Shown here in pieces: positions 51,782 to 60,719 of a stretch of 64,000 nt of DNA. The first letter of the stretch is position 1. Each line of letters starts with the position of its first letter. Under the pieces are notes generated by a model. It was not told where the DNA came from. It made no database searches and worked only from the letters and a program-made list of their open reading frames with translations. The stretch covers positions 1,054,001 to 1,118,000 of the forward strand of contig NZ_CP051144.1 of the NCBI RefSeq assembly GCF_012317385.1, read 5' to 3'. The stretch comes from Romboutsia sp. CE17. GTDB taxonomy: Bacteria > Bacillota > Clostridia > Peptostreptococcales > Peptostreptococcaceae. Both the position numbers and the translations under genes were made by a program.

Positions 51782-52828
51782 CTAGAAATTACCCTTATTA
51801 TTTTTGTAAATTTCAGAAAGGCAATTTATGCCTTTAACACCAAGATCTTTAGCAGTATCAACTTCAAAATGTTCCATTAATACTTCTGCAAGGACTATTG
51901 GAATTTCAAACTGGATAATAACAGTATTATTTTTAAAATTTTTTTTATTTTGTTTGATTAAGCTTATGATTTCAGTAAACAATTTATCTTTATCTTTTTC
52001 AAATTTTGATTGATCGACATCACATGAAACTACTACTACACAATTCTTAAAGCTATATTTATGTCTAGTTAGCTTCTTCCATGAAGAGTGGGATTTGCCC
52101 TCTTCCTTATCATATCTCATGAGATTATTAATAAATACTTCTATACCAGATGAAGATTTATCTAAACCTTTATATAATGTTACATTATAATTATTTAACA
52201 GTTTATTTGATACTAAAAGCTTTCCATTAATATTAACACTTTCTACCAGAACTCCATTTACTTCAATAGATGCCAAACCTTTGTCTATATACATTCTATA
52301 TCGAATGCCCAATTCTTTAATAAGATCATTTACAAAATTTTTTTTTCCTATTAATTTTATAAATTTAGATTCTAGTTTACTAATAATAATAGTTGTACCT
52401 TCTGGTTTATTAAAATCAAATTCACAAACATCACTGTGAACTTTTAATTCTTCATCTTTTGAATCTAGATCAAGCCAGAGTATTCTGGAAGAAGTCTTAT
52501 TATTAGAAAATATGTCGATTCTGTTTCCTATAGTAAAGAAAGATAATTTCATACCATTTCCATCAGACTTTTTATTACTATTGATATCTAATTTGAAGAT
52601 ATCATTCTCAGTTTTATTACTATCTATGCCTCCACTATTATCATTTATAGTAATTTTATTTTCTTTAGTACTTATAGTAATAAGGCAAGGATTTTGCGCT
52701 GATATAAATTTTTCCTTAGCTATTAATGAGTTATCAATAAATCTACTGATTGACTTGGAAAAAGATTCATTTTGAGTTAAATTCTTCTTTAAAAATTTTT
52801 TGTGTACAATAACTTTAGTACTATTCAA
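51782..52828 (-). CDS. GHKL (Hsp90/MORC-like) ATPase, probable defence component
   Basis: 348 residues. The N-terminal Bergerat fold is clear: N-box SISRFIDNSLIAKE (D32, N33), G1 box ITINDNSGGID (D63 to G67) and G2 box SDGNGMKLSFFTIGN (G90 to K94). A beta-rich middle region (residues 150-250) resembles the second domain of GyrB/MORC-type ATPases. No kinase histidine or nuclease motif is seen. It is divergent from mcrBC, forms an operon with the unknown gene after it, and lies inside repeat boundaries. Such ATPases act in several anti-phage systems. AGGAGGG precedes the ATG. Confidence 0.75.
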   Translation of the reverse strand: MNSTKVIVHKKFLKKNLTQNESFSKSISRFIDNSLIAKEKFISAQNPCLITISTKENKITINDNSGGIDSNKTENDIFKLDINSNKKSDGNGMKLSFFTIGNRIDIFSNNKTSSRILWLDLDSKDEELKVHSDVCEFDFNKPEGTTIIISKLESKFIKLIGKKNFVNDLIKELGIRYRMYIDKGLASIEVNGVLVESVNINGKLLVSNKLLNNYNVTLYKGLDKSSSGIEVFINNLMRYDKEEGKSHSSWKKLTRHKYSFKNCVVVVSCDVDQSKFEKDKDKLFTEIISLIKQNKKNFKNNTVIIQFEIPIVLAEVLMEHFEVDTAKDLGVKGINCLSEIYKNNKGNF

Positions 52829-53237
52829 AATAATCCCTCCTAGTATAAGTAATTTATATTAATTACTATAATGATATTCATAAAAAAATAAATTGTTACA
52901 AATAGTAGCGATATATAGATATACTTATTTATTCGAAGACAGAAAGAGATTGATTGTAAGTTTGACCATTATATTTGTATTAGTAAATGTGATACTATTG
53001 AATATTAAGGGGAGAAGTTTATTATTGTTAGATTGGAGTTAGAGTATGAGGTATCACAGGTATTTATAGGGAATTTGTAGAGAAAGTATAAAACTAATTT
53101 AAAATATTAATATGATAAATAATACCTACGTCGTTTTTTATGATGTAGGGTATTATATTAGGTAATATATTTAAATGCAACGAAATTTGTCATATAATTA
53201 CAATATAAACAATAGAGAAAGATTGGGGGAGATTAAT
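52829..53237. other. Divergent promoter region of the defence island
   Basis: A 409-base spacer between the GHKL ATPase and mcrB. Near 53121-53154 it carries a stem-loop AATACCTACGTC...GATGTAGGGTATT whose core resembles the island-flanking hairpins. The rest is AT-rich; I find no convincing gene. Confidence 0.55.
53121..53154 (+). repeat. Central hairpin related to the island-flanking repeats
   Basis: AATACCTACGTC and GATGTAGGGTATT form a stem with a bulge and one G-T pair. It shares the CCTACGT/ACGTAGG theme of 50831-50870 and 56361-56400, but has no T-run. Confidence 0.6.
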
Positions 53238-54995
53238 GTGAAGCAACTTGAACAAGACAGACTAATAGAAATACTGGAGTTTTTAAAAGTATATTCAAAT
53301 GAGCCGTATAGAAATCCAGCAAACGAGACTAATAAAATAGAAAAAGCAAAACTAGAAAATTTAAAATCTAAAGGTCAAAATGCATTATCTTTATTCAAAG
53401 ATATGTGTACATATTTAGAGGATGAAAATTATAAGAAAAAAGTATCTTCAAAGTGGCTAGATGGAAGCAATAGATATGTAAGAAACTACTTGTGGGCAGA
53501 GATAAAACATAAAGATAAAAAGCATCTACCAAGTAGTATATCAGTAGTTGCAGAAAATAAATATGAACAAGTAAAATTCATGATATATGTAGAGATAAGA
53601 GACGAAGGTTCTAGTGAAGAGGATTATGTAAGGCATAATAAATTTTTAGATGAAATTGATTTTGATAAAGAAGATATGGAGTATTTTGGAGTTACCAAGG
53701 ATGGAATGCTATTTAATGAACTTAGTAAATTTGAAATAAAAAAATATATCCAAACATCTATGAATAGAGAAAATGAAAGAATACGTGTAGGTAAATCTTT
53801 TACTTATGATGTGGTTAGGGATAATGGAGATAAATATATATTTACTGCTATGAAGGATACTATGAATATATTAAAGAAATACTATGAAATAGCAGTACAA
53901 GAAGGGGATAGAATAGATATGGATACAACTAAAAATAACAATGGTCCTAAGAATGTAATATTATATGGTCCTCCTGGAACAGGTAAGACTTATAACGTTT
54001 GTAATAAAGCTTTAGAAATAATAGATTATGACAAATATAAAGATATTATAAATGCCCCAAATAAAAGAGATGAAGTAGTAAAAGAATTTAATAGGATAAA
54101 AGAGGATGGACTAATAGGATTTTGTACATTCCATCAATCATATTCATATGAAGATTTTGTAGAAGGTCTAAGAAGTGATGGTAGTGGAGGATTTACTCCA
54201 AAGGATGGTATATTTAAACAATTATGTAAAAATGCATCTATTAAATCACAAAAAGAGATTATATCATATAATCCTTTAGAAAATAAAACTAAAAACTATG
54301 TACTTATAATAGATGAAATAAATAGAGGAAATATATCTAAAATATTTGGAGAGCTTATAACTCTTATAGAAGAAGATAAGAGAATAGGAGATAAAAATGA
54401 ATTAAAGGTAACTCTTCCATATTCTAATGAATCTTTTGGAGTACCAAACAATTTATACATAATAGGAACTATGAATACAGCAGATAGGTCTATTGCACTT
54501 TTAGATACGGCACTTAGAAGAAGATTTGACTTTATAGAGTACATGCCCAATGAAGAGTTACTTTCAAAAGATGTAGAAGGGATAAATGTATCTAAATTAC
54601 TAAAAACTATAAATGATAGAATTGAGTTTTTACTTGATAGAGATCATAAAATAGGACATGCATATTTTATAAAAGAAAATTTAAGTTTTGAAGATCTTGT
54701 ATTAATTATAAAAAATAAAGTTATTCCTTTACTTCAAGAGTATTTCTATGATGATTTTGAAAAAATAGATATGATACTAGGTGGAAGTGGAAAGAATGGA
54801 GATAACGACTACTTATTAAATAAATCAATTATTAAAGCAAGTAGTCTATTTAAAAGTAATCAAGGGGCTATGTATCCAGATCAAGTTAAGTATAGTGTGG
54901 TAGAAAGGCCTAGTAAAAAAGCGTTTATAAGAATATATGAAGAAATAAAATATGAAACTTTAGATAGTAATATAAACTTATCAAATGAGGAATAG
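53238..54995 (+). CDS. mcrB: McrB-type AAA+ GTPase of a modification-dependent restriction system
   Basis: About 585 residues. The N-terminal 220 residues form an MrcB/DUF3578-like recognition domain. The AAA+ part has Walker A LYGPPGTGKT (residues about 242-251), Walker B YVLIIDEINRGNISKIFGE and the McrB motif GTMNTADRSIALLDTALRRRFDF (NxxD). It moves along DNA using GTP and delivers McrC. The frame opens at ATG 53175, but GGGGGAGA lies 6 bases before a GTG at 53238, which I prefer; 53175 remains possible. mcrC follows 4 bases after the stop. Confidence 0.92.
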   Translation: MKQLEQDRLIEILEFLKVYSNEPYRNPANETNKIEKAKLENLKSKGQNALSLFKDMCTYLEDENYKKKVSSKWLDGSNRYVRNYLWAEIKHKDKKHLPSSISVVAENKYEQVKFMIYVEIRDEGSSEEDYVRHNKFLDEIDFDKEDMEYFGVTKDGMLFNELSKFEIKKYIQTSMNRENERIRVGKSFTYDVVRDNGDKYIFTAMKDTMNILKKYYEIAVQEGDRIDMDTTKNNNGPKNVILYGPPGTGKTYNVCNKALEIIDYDKYKDIINAPNKRDEVVKEFNRIKEDGLIGFCTFHQSYSYEDFVEGLRSDGSGGFTPKDGIFKQLCKNASIKSQKEIISYNPLENKTKNYVLIIDEINRGNISKIFGELITLIEEDKRIGDKNELKVTLPYSNESFGVPNNLYIIGTMNTADRSIALLDTALRRRFDFIEYMPNEELLSKDVEGINVSKLLKTINDRIEFLLDRDHKIGHAYFIKENLSFEDLVLIIKNKVIPLLQEYFYDDFEKIDMILGGSGKNGDNDYLLNKSIIKASSLFKSNQGAMYPDQVKYSVVERPSKKAFIRIYEEIKYETLDSNINLSNEE

Positions 54996-54999
54996 TTCT

Positions 55000-56262
55000 A
55001 TGAGACATATAACTATTCATGAATGTTATGATAAACTTAAAATTACAAAAGAAGAATCAACTACATCAATAACATATAAAGAAGCTGATGAGCTTAATAG
55101 ATATATAGAAAGTAAAAAGTTGGATAAAACTAATATAATATGGTCAAGAGATAGTGTACTTTTTATAAACTACGTTGGATTTATAAAGTTATCAACTGTA
55201 TCTATAGAGATATTACCTAAGATTGATATAAATAGAAATGACCACGAAGGTAGTAGAGAAGCTTTACTTAGTATGCTTAATAAAAGTGGAATAATAAATT
55301 TTAATTATTCAGATCTAGGTATGCTTAGTATATATAAAATGAATTTAGAAGAAATATTAGCATTAATATTTTCTAAAACTCTTCATAATCAGTTGGTAAG
55401 AGGACCGTATTTAGAGTATATTAATGTAGAAGAAAATAGTAAAGCTTTAAAAGGAAGTGTATTTGTTAAAGAGCATATTAAAAATATATCTAGATGTAGA
55501 AGTGATGTATTTTGTAAATTTGAAGAGTTTTCTATAAATAATACCTTAAATCAAATATTTAATACTTGTATAAAAAAGACTATTAGAAATATAAAAAATT
55601 CAGAAACTTTAAAAATATTAAGTCATATAAATGTGGTATTTTCTGAAGTTGGATATATTGACGTAAACAATAAAAAGATATTAGATTATAAGTTTAATAG
55701 GCTAAATTCTAGATTCGAGCCAAGTTTATTATTAGCTAAGATGATCTTAAATGGATTTTCATCTGTTGGAAATAAAGGAGATGATAAATCATTTGCTATA
55801 TTGTTTGAGATGAATGATGTATATGAAAAATATATAACTAATTTACTTAGATTAAATTTAAGTAAATATAGTGTTCATTCTCAACATAATAAGTATAAGT
55901 TATTGAAAAATGAAAAAACTGATAGAGATATATTTTCACTTAAACCAGATATTGTTATAGAGATTGATGGTAAGGAAAAGTTAATTATAGATACTAAGTG
56001 GAAAAAGATTGATAAAAACTCAAATAGACATGGTGTGAAAAGAGATGATTTTTATCAGATGTATGCTTATTTAACTAGATATAAAGAGTCTAAAAGTGCT
56101 ATTTTATTATATCCTAGTATAGGTGATGAAAGTTATGAGTATTTAGAGTCTTGGTATTTAGATGAAAATGAAGATAAAAAGATAAGGGTGTATGCTGTAA
56201 GTCTTGATGAGGAAGAGAAAGCTATAAATACTCTGAAGTCTATTGTAGAAAATAATATTTAA
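55000..56262 (+). CDS. mcrC: McrC-type nuclease subunit
   Basis: About 420 residues. The N-terminal half binds McrB (VEILPKID-like SIEILPKIDI). The C-terminal half carries the PD-(D/E)xK nuclease: LKPDIVIEIDGKEKLIIDTKWK, then QMYAYLTRYKESKSAILLYP. An ATG at 54985 overlaps mcrB, but AGGAA precedes the ATG at 55000 by 7 bases. Together with McrB it cuts DNA carrying modified cytosine. No cognate methylase is seen, as expected for a type IV system. Confidence 0.9.
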   Translation: MRHITIHECYDKLKITKEESTTSITYKEADELNRYIESKKLDKTNIIWSRDSVLFINYVGFIKLSTVSIEILPKIDINRNDHEGSREALLSMLNKSGIINFNYSDLGMLSIYKMNLEEILALIFSKTLHNQLVRGPYLEYINVEENSKALKGSVFVKEHIKNISRCRSDVFCKFEEFSINNTLNQIFNTCIKKTIRNIKNSETLKILSHINVVFSEVGYIDVNNKKILDYKFNRLNSRFEPSLLLAKMILNGFSSVGNKGDDKSFAILFEMNDVYEKYITNLLRLNLSKYSVHSQHNKYKLLKNEKTDRDIFSLKPDIVIEIDGKEKLIIDTKWKKIDKNSNRHGVKRDDFYQMYAYLTRYKESKSAILLYPSIGDESYEYLESWYLDENEDKKIRVYAVSLDEEEKAINTLKSIVENNI

Positions 56263-56360
56263 GAGCCATGCTATATAAGTATATATTAGTGCTTAAATTT
56301 AGTACTATACAATATAGATAACAAATAAATTATAAAAATAGATAGTGAATATGATAAAGT

Positions 56361-56400
56361 ATAAAACCCTACGTATCAAAATCAGACGTAGGGTTTTTTA
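56361..56400 (+). repeat. Island-flanking hairpin, right copy (terminator)
   Basis: ATAAAACCCTACGTATCAAA is followed by ATCAGACGTAGGG and TTTTTT. The perfect stem AAAACCCTACGT/ACGTAGGGTTTT makes a good terminator for mcrBC. Direct repeat of 50831-50870. Confidence 0.88.
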
Positions 56401-56546
56401 CTGAAATAGCTAATGAAACTTTAATTAACCATATAAATAATGAAGTTAAGGTCATCTATAGTACAAAAATAAATAATTTATTTATTCATAGATATAAAAA
56501 TAGAGATACAATATAAGTAAATTAATATTTTATGGGGGGATTTTTT

Positions 56547-56807
56547 ATGTTGGAACAATTAACTAAAGAGGATCTACCTGATGGAGTTATGGATATTGTC
56601 GATACTATAGGTATTGATGCTTTTAAAGGTTTGGTAAGACTTGCTGGAGGTAGTAATTTATATATTCCTAATGAGAGTAGTCTTGTTAAGTCTTATAGGA
56701 ATAAAAAGATTAGAGAAGAATTTAATGGAGATTATAAGGTTATTTCTAGGAAGTTTGGGATTAGTGAGGTTCAGGTTAGAAATATTGTTAATTTAAAAGA
56801 TGTATAG
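56547..56807 (+). CDS. Mor transcription activator family protein
   Basis: 86 residues. GVMDIVDTIGIDAFKGLVRLAGGSNLYIP is the dimerisation half of Mor/C proteins and SRKFGISEVQVRNIVN the helix-turn-helix. Mor activates middle genes in phage Mu; chromosomal homologues in Clostridia are often prophage or defence related. An ATG at 56532 is in frame, but its GGGGGG run is the ribosome site for the ATG at 56547. It lies just outside the right island hairpin and is monocistronic. Confidence 0.85.
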   Translation: MLEQLTKEDLPDGVMDIVDTIGIDAFKGLVRLAGGSNLYIPNESSLVKSYRNKKIREEFNGDYKVISRKFGISEVQVRNIVNLKDV

Positions 56808-56853
56808 GTAATGTGTTTGAAGGCTACATTTTAACTTAGAAGTAATAAAACAA

Positions 56854-56883
56854 AGAGTAATATTTACATATTACTCTATTTTA
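56854..56883 (+). terminator. Terminator after the Mor-like gene
   Basis: AGAGTAATA pairs with TATTACTCT, then ATTTTAG. Confidence 0.7.
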
Positions 56884-56997
56884 GTGTACATTCTATATTT
56901 GCTAAAATTTAATTGACAATTGCTATATAGCTAATTTAACTTTATAAGTATTAGTGGTAAAATATAGCTTAACTAAATATTAGAAAGGTGAGTTTAT

Positions 56998-57609
56998 ATG
57001 ATAGTAGATATAACACAAACAACTCAGATTGGAAAAGTATATAGAGCAGGTTCAAAGCCATTAGAAGTAGAGAGCGTAAAGAGATATTCTAGAAGTGGAA
57101 GTGAATATACTACAATAAACTTTTCTTGTGATGTTCATAACATGGGAACTCATATAGATGTAATGGGAGCAGATGTAGAAATAGAAAATAATAGACTTAT
57201 ATCAGAAGGTATAAAGTTTGATGTTTCTAATATAACAGATAGACCTATTGAATTAAGTGATTTAGATATTTCTCGTATTAAAGAGGGAGTATATGTATTC
57301 TTTCAAACTAACTGGGATGAATATATAGATGATGATGAAAAATATAGCAACCATCCTGAAATTTCTATGGAAGTAATTGAATATCTAGTGGATAAAAAAG
57401 TTAATATGATAGGAATAGATACTTTAGGTTTAGGTTTGAGACGAAACCACGGTATTATAGATGAGTACTTAGCAAAAAATAAAATCTATGGTATAGAAAA
57501 CTTATGCAACTTAAAAAGTATACCTGATGAAAATTTTAAAGTATATTGCTTACCTATAAAAGTCGAGGGGATAGATGCTCTTCCAGCTAGGGTACTAGTA
57601 GAATTTTAA
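56998..57609 (+). CDS. Cyclase-family (kynurenine formamidase-like) hydrolase
   Basis: 203 residues of the PF04199 fold. The signature HxGTHxDxPxH is partly kept as HNMGTHIDVMGAD: the first two histidines and aspartate are present, but the last P-x-H is replaced by G-x-D. LGLGLRRNHGIIDEYLAKNKIYGIENLCNL and LPIKVEGIDALPARVLVEF fit the C-terminal half. The metal site may therefore differ, and the reaction is uncertain. GAAAGGTGAG precedes the ATG. Confidence 0.8.
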   Translation: MIVDITQTTQIGKVYRAGSKPLEVESVKRYSRSGSEYTTINFSCDVHNMGTHIDVMGADVEIENNRLISEGIKFDVSNITDRPIELSDLDISRIKEGVYVFFQTNWDEYIDDDEKYSNHPEISMEVIEYLVDKKVNMIGIDTLGLGLRRNHGIIDEYLAKNKIYGIENLCNLKSIPDENFKVYCLPIKVEGIDALPARVLVEF

Positions 57610-57641
57610 AAATTAATTAGTAAAAATTAGGGAGATATAAA

Positions 57642-57761
57642 ATGGAGTATAAGCCAATGGTAAGTATATCATGGAGTAATCTAATTGCATCTATTTTAAT
57701 TGTAATTGCGATTTGTTATACAGTTATAAAGTTTATAAAAAAGTATATTAAAAATAACTAA
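57642..57761 (+). CDS. Small single-helix membrane protein
   Basis: 39 residues: MEYKPMVSISWSNLIASILIVIAICYTVIKFIKKYIKNN, here read as a short N-terminus (1-10), one membrane helix (about 12-30) and a basic tail. AGGGAGA precedes the ATG. It lies 32 bases after the cyclase gene and its stop touches a terminator, so it is likely in the same operon. Function unknown. Confidence 0.65.
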   Translation: MEYKPMVSISWSNLIASILIVIAICYTVIKFIKKYIKNN

Positions 57762-57786
57762 GCATCTCTAGTTGAGATGCTTTTAT
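57761..57786 (+). terminator. Terminator
   Basis: AGCATCTC pairs with GAGATGCT, then TTTTATTG. Confidence 0.8.
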
Positions 57787-57922
57787 TGTACCTAAAAAGC
57801 ACATATTATTATATGCAACTATTTATCTTAAAGTCAGCTAGAAGAGTCTAATTTTTATTTATGATAAGATTTATAGGAAGGATTAACCCTTCAAATCCTT
57901 CGCATATAAATAATGCAATTAA

Positions 57923-57970
57923 TTGACGTGATAAAATAAAGGTGATATTATATACCAAACGGTCGGTATA
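57923..57970 (+). promoter_or_regulatory. Promoter and TetR-type operator
   Basis: TTGACG (57923-57928), 17 bases, TATTAT (57946-57951). The imperfect palindrome TATACCAAACGGTCGGTATA (57951-57970) sits directly downstream and overlaps the start site, a typical autorepression site for the TetR gene that follows. Confidence 0.75.
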
Positions 57971-57982
57971 TAAGGAGGATTT

Positions 57983-58579
57983 ATGACTAAAAATAATACA
58001 AAGAAAAAACTGATTGAAGCTATGTATAAATTAATTGCTAAAGAAGGTTATGAAAAAGCATCTATAAACAAAATTTGTACATTAGCTGGAGTTAAAAAGC
58101 CAACATTTTATCATTACTTTAATTCTAAAGAAGAAATATTTATTACAATAATTAAAGAAACATATCCATCTGATTTTAGTAATATTTTAAATGAAATAAA
58201 ATCTATTACATCAATTGAAGATTACAAAAAAGCGTTATATGAATATGGTGATAAGTTTATTGAATCATATGAAGAAGATATAGATATGCGTAAAATTTGT
58301 GCTGAAATTGATTTACAAACAACTCGAATTGATGAAGTAAAAAAAATAGTTAATGAGTGTGAAGAAATTATAGCATGCAATTTATATCAAATTGCTTTAC
58401 ATGGTAGAGAAATCGGTGCATTTAGTAAAGAAGCAGATATTCAAATGTTTTCTCAAAACATACATAATATGATTATAGGACTAGATAAGTCATGTATTTG
58501 TAATATTAAACTGGATGCAAGAAAGATTTGGAGATTTAATATTGATGCTATGTTTGCACTTCCCAAGGAGATAAGATAA
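57983..58579 (+). CDS. TetR-family repressor
   Basis: 198 residues. The N-terminal helix-turn-helix is KLIEAMYKLIAKEGYEKASINKICTLAGVKKPTFYHYFNSKEEIF. The C-terminal part is an all-helical ligand domain. It ends in an ATAATG overlap with the MATE gene, so it is co-transcribed and probably represses the pair through the palindrome upstream. AAGGAGG precedes the ATG. Confidence 0.93.
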   Translation: MTKNNTKKKLIEAMYKLIAKEGYEKASINKICTLAGVKKPTFYHYFNSKEEIFITIIKETYPSDFSNILNEIKSITSIEDYKKALYEYGDKFIESYEEDIDMRKICAEIDLQTTRIDEVKKIVNECEEIIACNLYQIALHGREIGAFSKEADIQMFSQNIHNMIIGLDKSCICNIKLDARKIWRFNIDAMFALPKEIR

Positions 58580-59916
58580 TGAATCAAGAGCATTTTGGAA
58601 CAATGGAACCTAAAAAGCTATTTGTTAAACTAGCAGTGCCAAGTTTAATTAGTATGCTATTTTCATCTTTATATATGATGGTAGATGGAATATTTGTTGG
58701 GAAAATAATAGGAAGTAAGGCTTTAGCAGCTATAAATCTTGTATTTCCAATAATTATGATTAGCTTTGCATTTGGAGATATGATAGCATCAGGAGCATCT
58801 GTAAAGATAGGTATTAAACTAGGCGAAAAGAAAGAAAAAGAAGCGAGTGAGATTTTTTCGGTAGCTCTTTTATTTATATTTATTTTAAATATTATTTTTG
58901 CAGTATTAAGTTTAATATTTGCAAAAGATATTATTTTTATTTTAATTAAAGATACACAACTTGCAGAGCAAGCATATAAATTTGCTTATGTCTTTATTTG
59001 TTTTTTACCAATTATAGCTCCTTTTTTTGCTATAGATAACTACTTAAGAATATGTGGCAAGGCTAAAATGAGTATGTGGATAAATATAAGTGTATCAGTA
59101 CTTAATATTATTTTAGATGCTATTTTTATAGGATATTTAAAGCTAGGAATAGAATATGCAGCTCTTGCTAGTTCACTTAGTATGTCTATTGGAACAGTAG
59201 TTTTAATATATCCTTTTATTACAAAAAAAGTTGTATTAAGATTTACAAAACCAAAAATAAAAATAAAAGAAATGTTAGGAATTATTTATAACGGTAGTTC
59301 AGAATTTTTTAGTAATATTTCTGGTTCTATTATGGCAGTTATTATGAATAGTTTTCTTCTCAACTTAGGTGGAGCAGTAGGAGTAGCTGCATATTCAATT
59401 GTTATGTATATAGAATCATTAATTATACCGATGCTTTTTGGAGTAATAGATTCAGTACAACCTGTTATTAGTTACAACTATGGTTCTAAAAATAATAAAC
59501 GTATAATAACTTTTTTCAAAATAACTTGTACTGTAGCGATTTCTATTTCTATTATAACAATGGTTATAATATTTGTATTTCCTGATTTTTTAGTGAGGTT
59601 ATTTTCTTCTAAGTCAGATATAGCTGTTATAAATATGGCTAAGACTGCATTACTTTTATATGCACCGTCATACTTATTTACTTGGTTTATTATGACTGTA
59701 AGTGGATTTTTGACAGGACTTGAAAAAGCAACGTCATCTATTGTGCTTATGTCAGCAGAATCAATAGTATTACCATTATTAATAACTTTGATTTTAACTC
59801 GATTTATTGATGTTTACGGAGTATTTGTCACTCCAACAATTAGTGGAGCAATTTCCGCAGTTATTGCACTTATTCTTTTGAGAAAATGTATTAAAAATGA
59901 AATAAAGCCTTCTTAA
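58579..59916 (+). CDS. MATE-family multidrug efflux transporter
   Basis: 445 residues with twelve membrane helices. The start GTMEPKKLFVKLAVPSLISMLFSSLYMMVDGIFVGKIIGSKALAAINLVFPI is characteristic, as is FGVIDSVQPVISYNYGSKNNKR in the second half. It exports cationic drugs or metabolites using a Na+ or H+ gradient. It overlaps the TetR gene by one base. Confidence 0.95.
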   Translation: MNQEHFGTMEPKKLFVKLAVPSLISMLFSSLYMMVDGIFVGKIIGSKALAAINLVFPIIMISFAFGDMIASGASVKIGIKLGEKKEKEASEIFSVALLFIFILNIIFAVLSLIFAKDIIFILIKDTQLAEQAYKFAYVFICFLPIIAPFFAIDNYLRICGKAKMSMWINISVSVLNIILDAIFIGYLKLGIEYAALASSLSMSIGTVVLIYPFITKKVVLRFTKPKIKIKEMLGIIYNGSSEFFSNISGSIMAVIMNSFLLNLGGAVGVAAYSIVMYIESLIIPMLFGVIDSVQPVISYNYGSKNNKRIITFFKITCTVAISISIITMVIIFVFPDFLVRLFSSKSDIAVINMAKTALLLYAPSYLFTWFIMTVSGFLTGLEKATSSIVLMSAESIVLPLLITLILTRFIDVYGVFVTPTISGAISAVIALILLRKCIKNEIKPS

Positions 59917-59981
59917 GAGTAGATTGTTTTTAAGTTTATTATGTTAAATAAATTTTCCGAATTATAAAAGGGGGAATAATT

Positions 59982-60464
59982 ATGAAGATAAGAACAGCAA
60001 CTATTTTAGATTTACAAGCTATTACTGAAGTTGAAGCAAGATGTTTTCCTAAAGCAGAAGCAGCTTCAGAAAATGATTTTAAAAAGAGATTAAGTGTATA
60101 TCCTAATCATTTTTGGCTTTTAGAAGATGATAAAAAACTTGTTGGTTTTGTAAATGGCATGGTTACAAATGAACCAATACTACGCGATGAGATGTATGAA
60201 GATGCTAATTTACATAATGAAAATGGTCAGTGGCAAATGATTTTTGGCGTAAATACTATACCAGAATATCGCAGACAAGGTTGTGCAGAAAGAATACTTA
60301 AGAAAGTTATTTCTGATGCTAAAGAGCAAGGGCGTAAGGGATTAGTGCTTACATGCAAAGAAAAATTAATTCGATATTATGAAAAGTTTGGATTTGAGAA
60401 TGAAGGAGTATCAGAATCAACACATGGAGGAGTAGTTTGGTATAATATGCGCTTAACCTTTTAA
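59982..60464 (+). CDS. GNAT-family acetyltransferase
   Basis: 160 residues. EARCFPKAEAASENDFKKRL is like the arylalkylamine/RimI-like branch; motif A is FGVNTIPEYRRQGCAERILKKVI and motif B is RYYEKFGFENEGVSES. HGGVVWYNM at the end is typical of small-molecule N-acetyltransferases. It follows the MATE gene by 65 bases with its own GGGGGAA site and may act on the same class of compounds, which is inference. Confidence 0.87.
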   Translation: MKIRTATILDLQAITEVEARCFPKAEAASENDFKKRLSVYPNHFWLLEDDKKLVGFVNGMVTNEPILRDEMYEDANLHNENGQWQMIFGVNTIPEYRRQGCAERILKKVISDAKEQGRKGLVLTCKEKLIRYYEKFGFENEGVSESTHGGVVWYNMRLTF

Positions 60465-60532
60465 TACAGATAAAATTTTAAAATAAGGCTATGTTTTAAT
60501 ATAATGTTGATTTTAGAAACTATTTCAATAAT

Positions 60533-60575
60533 AAAAAAGTAGGAGTTGATAAATTGGTTGCTCCTACTTTTGTTC
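60533..60575. terminator. Bidirectional terminator
   Basis: AAAAAGTAGGAG pairs with CTCCTACTTTT between convergent genes. Confidence 0.8.
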
Positions 60576-60719
60576 TCAATATATTAATATTGCCAGCTAA
60601 AAACTAGTTGTTTACACTCCACTTTTTAATAATTAAAATAATTGATAAGATTAATATTAATTTAAAACATAGCCTAACAATAAAATATATGTATAATAAT
60701 ATACCTCTTTAAATATTTT

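Noticed and set aside
53010-53085. Short ORF after AAGGGGAG upstream of mcrB
   Set aside because: It encodes fewer than 25 residues from a non-ATG start; the ribosome-like site is probably chance.
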